This document shows, one piece after another, positions 60,923-64,000 of a DNA stretch of 64,000 bases. Both the position numbers and the translations under genes were made by a program. Source of the stretch: Arthrobacter russicus (GTDB lineage: Bacteria; Actinomycetota; Actinomycetes; Actinomycetales; Micrococcaceae); the NCBI RefSeq assembly GCF_031454135.1, contig NZ_JAVDQF010000001.1, positions 3,348,001 to 3,412,000 of the forward strand, given 5' to 3'. The notes below the pieces were generated by a model. That model was not told where the DNA came from. It was given only the letters and a program-made list of their open reading frames with translations, and searched no databases. Numbering within the stretch: position 1 is the stretch's first letter; every line of letters begins with the position of its first letter.

Positions 60923-62383
60923 TCAGATGGTTCGGGCCAGCGGCAGCGCGGCGACGGTGAACGCCTGGGCTTGCTGTCCGACGAGGCGGCGCGTCTCCAG
61001 CGAGGCTTGGATCGCGGCCTGCTCGATCGCTGAGACGGCAGCCTCGAGCTCGTCGGTGGTGGGGGCGCTGACGGAGACCAGGCCGGTGTAGCGGAGGACG
61101 CCGTGCCCGGAGGTGAGGTCGGCTTCCTGCTGGAGCACGTCCTGGTATTCGGCGGACTGCTGGGCGTCTTCGATTTGTCCGATTCGCTGCCGTTGGGCCG
61201 CGTCGCTCACGTATTCGGTCTTCTTGCGGCGAATGTCGCGGGCGGCCTGGTCGGATCGGATCGGGGTGCACACCAGCGAGAAAGCCCGCCGAATCCCCGT
61301 GGACAGCAGCACAGGGGCGAGGAAGCCAGGGAACACGAGCGCCCTGGGCCATTCGGAGATCCAGAGGACGGCGTGGTGTGCGCTGTCGGTGCGCAGCCTA
61401 TCCCAGCTCTCGTCGACCGCGACGGGGCCGGCGGTGGCGAGTTCGATGCCGAGTTCACCGAGCCGGTCGAGGCTGTTGGCGACGCCTGGATCGTAGGCGG
61501 ACCGTAGGGCGACGGCGAGGTCGGTCGGGGTGAACCAGGCACCGGGTTTCAGGTCGGCAGTGCGCAACGCCGTGACGAGGGTGGTCATCTCCTGGCGTAG
61601 GAGTGCGGCGCCCCCGCGGAGACCGCCGCCGGCGGTGCGAATCTGCCGGGCAGCGGCCTTCATGTCCAGGGCTAGGGACAGAGTCGTTGCGTGTCGTTCC
61701 CCGGCAGGGCCGGCGCGGTCGATCAGCTCACCGTAGGTGCGGGCGGCCCAGGAGCCGTCGTCTGTTCCGTGCTCGGCCCACCATTGCGCCAGTCCGGCTC
61801 CGGAATCCGGCAGGGTGCGCTCCAAGACTTGGAGTCGGGCGATCCGTCCGGATCGACACATCGTCGCCAGCACACGGCCCCATCCTGTGACGCGGCGCTC
61901 TTGCTGCAGCGGGTCCAGTAACACGAATGCCGGATGGGTTACCGGGAGGATCACGGTCAGAGTTTGCGCGTGCGGGTCGTGGACCATCACGGCGCCCGTT
62001 TCCGGGTCCAGGTATTCCCGCAAGGCGGCGGCGTCGCCGGGAAGCGCGAGAGTTCCGGCGGGGCGTGGTTTGACGACGCGACGCCGGTACATGGTCTGCC
62101 CGCCCAGCAGCCGCAGCAGCCAGTGGAGCACGACCGGCACCCACTCGACAGCCTTTCGCCCGCCAACCGGGAACCACGTCAACGCGGCCGCCGACGCCCA
62201 CGCTGGGGCGGTGTAGATCAGGAGTTGGCCATCACCCGCATAGAGGGCGAGAACGAAGGTGATGATGCCCATGGCGAGAGCAATGAGTTGCGCTAGGGAC
62301 AGGCCGAGGATGATGCCCCGGCGGGTAAGTCGGCTGAACTTCACCGGGCTCAACTCCCAGCTAGTTTCTGAATGGCTGGACAC
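60923..62383 (-). CDS. SCO6880-like conjugation protein
   Basis: This 486-residue protein has two N-terminal membrane helices (GLSLAQLIALAMGIITFVLAL and an adjacent segment near LLIYTAPAWASAAALTW), then a large cytoplasmic domain (REYLDPETGAVMVHD, VTGWGRVLATMCRSG). This is the pattern of SCO6880/PrgI-type proteins that stand next to VirB4 in actinobacterial ICEs. It is 17 bases upstream of the ATPase gene and 11 after the VirB6-like gene. Confidence 0.78.
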   Translation of the reverse strand: MSSHSETSWELSPVKFSRLTRRGIILGLSLAQLIALAMGIITFVLALYAGDGQLLIYTAPAWASAAALTWFPVGGRKAVEWVPVVLHWLLRLLGGQTMYRRRVVKPRPAGTLALPGDAAALREYLDPETGAVMVHDPHAQTLTVILPVTHPAFVLLDPLQQERRVTGWGRVLATMCRSGRIARLQVLERTLPDSGAGLAQWWAEHGTDDGSWAARTYGELIDRAGPAGERHATTLSLALDMKAAARQIRTAGGGLRGGAALLRQEMTTLVTALRTADLKPGAWFTPTDLAVALRSAYDPGVANSLDRLGELGIELATAGPVAVDESWDRLRTDSAHHAVLWISEWPRALVFPGFLAPVLLSTGIRRAFSLVCTPIRSDQAARDIRRKKTEYVSDAAQRQRIGQIEDAQQSAEYQDVLQQEADLTSGHGVLRYTGLVSVSAPTTDELEAAVSAIEQAAIQASLETRRLVGQQAQAFTVAALPLARTI

Positions 62384-62394
62384 GATCCCTTTAC

Positions 62395-63798
62395 TTACTG
62401 CTTTGATGGCATCGGGCGAGCGGGACCGGATGACGGCTGCGGGCTGGCCTTAGGTGCCTGAGTCGGTGCGGCCGGTGGCGCAGGTGTGCTTGCCTGAGCC
62501 GATGGTGTGTTTCGCGGCGTAGCGCCAGCGGGCGGCTGTGTGTCGGTGGCCGCGGATTGAGCGGCATGCTGTTCGGCCGCTTGCCCAACGGCGCCGCCGA
62601 GCTTCGGGCCCGCGGTCGCGGCTGCTCCCACGACCTTCGCTCCGGCCTCGGCGGCGATCCCGATCGGTCCGGCCGCCGCACCGGCACCTGCCGCACCCGC
62701 GCCTGCACCAGCGGTTCCCGCCGTCGCGGCACCGGTCTCTCCTGCCGCTGGGGCCATTCCGCCTCCGCCGCCTGGAACTGGCGGCGCACTACCGCCGCCG
62801 CCGCTGCTGCCTGCTTTGTCGCTACCGCCGCCGTCGAGGACCTTTTTGGCGCTGTCGGTGGGTGGCTTGTTCGGCATCGGGAGAGGCCGGTTCATGCTGC
62901 TCTTCGCGTCCTGCTCGGAGCCCATCGCGTGGTAGATGTCAAAGCCCATGAAGCTGATGAACCGGTAAGCCATGTAGGGGGCGAACGCGGCGACGAACAT
63001 GAGGACCACCCCGGCGATGGGTTGGCTGATCGAGGCAAGGTCGAAGTTGATCGGAGCGTCCAGTTGCGCGGTCGCGACGAGGAACACGACGACGATGACG
63101 AGCTTGGAAACCGCCAGGGCAAGTACGAAGCTCGCCCACTTCCCAAACCAGCCCTTCGTGGCCTCCCACGCCGACCCCGACAAAGCGATCGGGGCCATCA
63201 CGATCGCCACCAAGAGCAACGCTTTGCGGATCAGAAGCGAGAACCACACGATCGCTGCTGCGCTGATGGCGAGCCCGGCGAGGAAGATCGTGACGACCGC
63301 ACCGACACCCGGGGCGCTGATATTGATCGCCGTGAGACCGAGGGCGAGCGCGCCGATCCGGGCACCCATCTGATCCATGGTCGTTCCGGTGGCCTGCACG
63401 ATACCGACGCAGAGCTGGTCGACAATCTGCAACATCGTCGCGGTGAGCGTGATAACCAAGAACGAGCCGAGGATCGCCCGGCCCATCCCCAGGGCCGCTT
63501 TTGACAGCGAGCCGGGATCTCGACGGATCAACCCGGTGATCAGCTGGAGACAGAAGAAGATCAGGGTGACGAACACCGCAACACCGAACAGGATGTTGTA
63601 GACCGACACGTACTGCGGGCTGGTGACATCGACGGCGGTGGTCGAGTCGAAGATGCCCCACACACCCTGGAACATCCACTGCGCCGCCTGCCCTGCCGCC
63701 TGCGCGAGGTAGTCGAACGGGGCAGCGACAAGGGACGCGGCTCCCTGGCCGACAGTGTTGCAGACGGTGGAAATGACGGGTACATCGCAGACACCCAC
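62395..63798 (-). CDS. VirB6/TrbL-like membrane protein
   Basis: This 467-residue protein has about six membrane helices in its first 310 residues (IFFCLQLITGLI, FLVITLTATMLQIVDQL, LLLVAIVMAPIALSGSAW, VVLMFVAAFAPYMAYRF). A cytoplasmic tail rich in Gly, Ala and Pro of about 150 residues follows. This is the TrbL/VirB6 arrangement. It forms part of the inner-membrane secretion platform. Confidence 0.82.
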   Translation of the reverse strand: MGVCDVPVISTVCNTVGQGAASLVAAPFDYLAQAAGQAAQWMFQGVWGIFDSTTAVDVTSPQYVSVYNILFGVAVFVTLIFFCLQLITGLIRRDPGSLSKAALGMGRAILGSFLVITLTATMLQIVDQLCVGIVQATGTTMDQMGARIGALALGLTAINISAPGVGAVVTIFLAGLAISAAAIVWFSLLIRKALLLVAIVMAPIALSGSAWEATKGWFGKWASFVLALAVSKLVIVVVFLVATAQLDAPINFDLASISQPIAGVVLMFVAAFAPYMAYRFISFMGFDIYHAMGSEQDAKSSMNRPLPMPNKPPTDSAKKVLDGGGSDKAGSSGGGGSAPPVPGGGGGMAPAAGETGAATAGTAGAGAGAAGAGAAAGPIGIAAEAGAKVVGAAATAGPKLGGAVGQAAEQHAAQSAATDTQPPAGATPRNTPSAQASTPAPPAAPTQAPKASPQPSSGPARPMPSKQ

Positions 63799-63838
63799 GA
63801 CGAACTCCTCTCAGAACGAATCGGATCGGGTCGGCTTG

Positions 63839-64000
63839 TTAGGAGACGGTCTGGCCGACGTTCCAGAAGAAGTTCACGAGCGTCACCGCGGCCCCGCAGA
63901 CGACAGCCGCGCCGCAGGACACGAGGACGCCGGTCTTGCCGCGGGACGCGAGGTGCGGGTTGGAGGAGTTGGCACCGAATCCCCAGACGATCGCGGCGAC
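63839..64000 (-). CDS. Small membrane protein of the transfer operon (partial)
   Basis: The last 53 codons of a minus-strand gene run off the right edge: two hydrophobic stretches around a short basic loop (SSNPHLASRGKTG), ending FFWNVGQTVS. Position directly upstream of the VirB6-like gene and the small size suggest a VirB2-pilin-like or DUF6112-type transfer protein, but the N-terminus is not seen. Confidence 0.55.
   Translation of the reverse strand, partial: VAAIVWGFGANSSNPHLASRGKTGVLVSCGAAVVCGAAVTLVNFFWNVGQTVS

Overview
The window reads as the chromosome of a high-GC Gram-positive actinobacterium, most likely a member of the Micrococcaceae (Arthrobacter/Renibacterium-like). The reasons are the gene content (MptB-type mannosyltransferase, ScpA-ScpB-RluB-TyrA-Cmk-PlsC-Der run), GTG starts, strong GC bias at third codon positions and actinobacterial-type conjugation genes. 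The species cannot be fixed from the sequence alone.

Positions 1-28,388 are ordinary chromosome. They begin with a sugar-acid catabolic cluster (IclR regulator, KDG kinase, PLP-dependent deaminase, N-acyl-D-amino-acid deacylase, KDPG aldolase, GntP permease). Its enzymes line up into a complete route from an N-acetylated aldonic amino acid, such as N-acetylglucosaminate, to pyruvate and glyceraldehyde-3-phosphate. Next come two tandem secreted lipases, a DcuS/DcuR-like two-component system divergent from a DctA-type symporter, the ParA-ScpA-ScpB-RluB-TyrA-Cmk-PlsC-Der housekeeping run, and a set of small regulator/enzyme pairs. Several gene ends carry long, nearly perfect hairpins.

At 28,389-28,543 lies a tRNA-Pro(GGG) gene preceded by a broken 5' half of a second tRNA-Pro. 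This is the left boundary of an integrative and conjugative element (ICE) that runs beyond the right edge. An integrase and an excisionase sit just inside it. The backbone is on the minus strand: a small membrane protein, a TrbL/VirB6-like protein, an SCO6880-like protein, a VirB4-like ATPase, two hypothetical proteins, a VirD4-like coupling protein, SSB, a DUF4913-like protein and a 1,898-residue DNA methylase/helicase. A separate reading frame nested inside the methylase/helicase gene looks truly coding.

Two metal-resistance islands interrupt this backbone. Island 1 (about 31.3-38.5 kb) carries CmtR, a P-type ATPase, CadD, LspA and a thioredoxin-like protein (cadmium/zinc/lead type). Island 2 (about 49.1-59.4 kb) carries an arsenite permease, ArsN-like acetyltransferase, two ArsR proteins (one fused to ArsC), ArsC, an aquaglyceroporin and two flavoproteins. 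Each island starts with the same kind of three-gene module: a tyrosine recombinase, a roughly 110-residue XRE-type protein, and a large zinc-ribbon protein whose C-terminus looks like a degenerate tyrosine recombinase. The genes in each module are overlapping or nearly so. Two divergent copies of this triad, each at the head of a metal island inside one ICE, are the most likely undescribed system here: a Tn554-like mobilisation module. In island 2 the recombinase is frameshifted, a truncated cmtR lies against the end of the triad, and matching 15-bp palindromes bracket the island.
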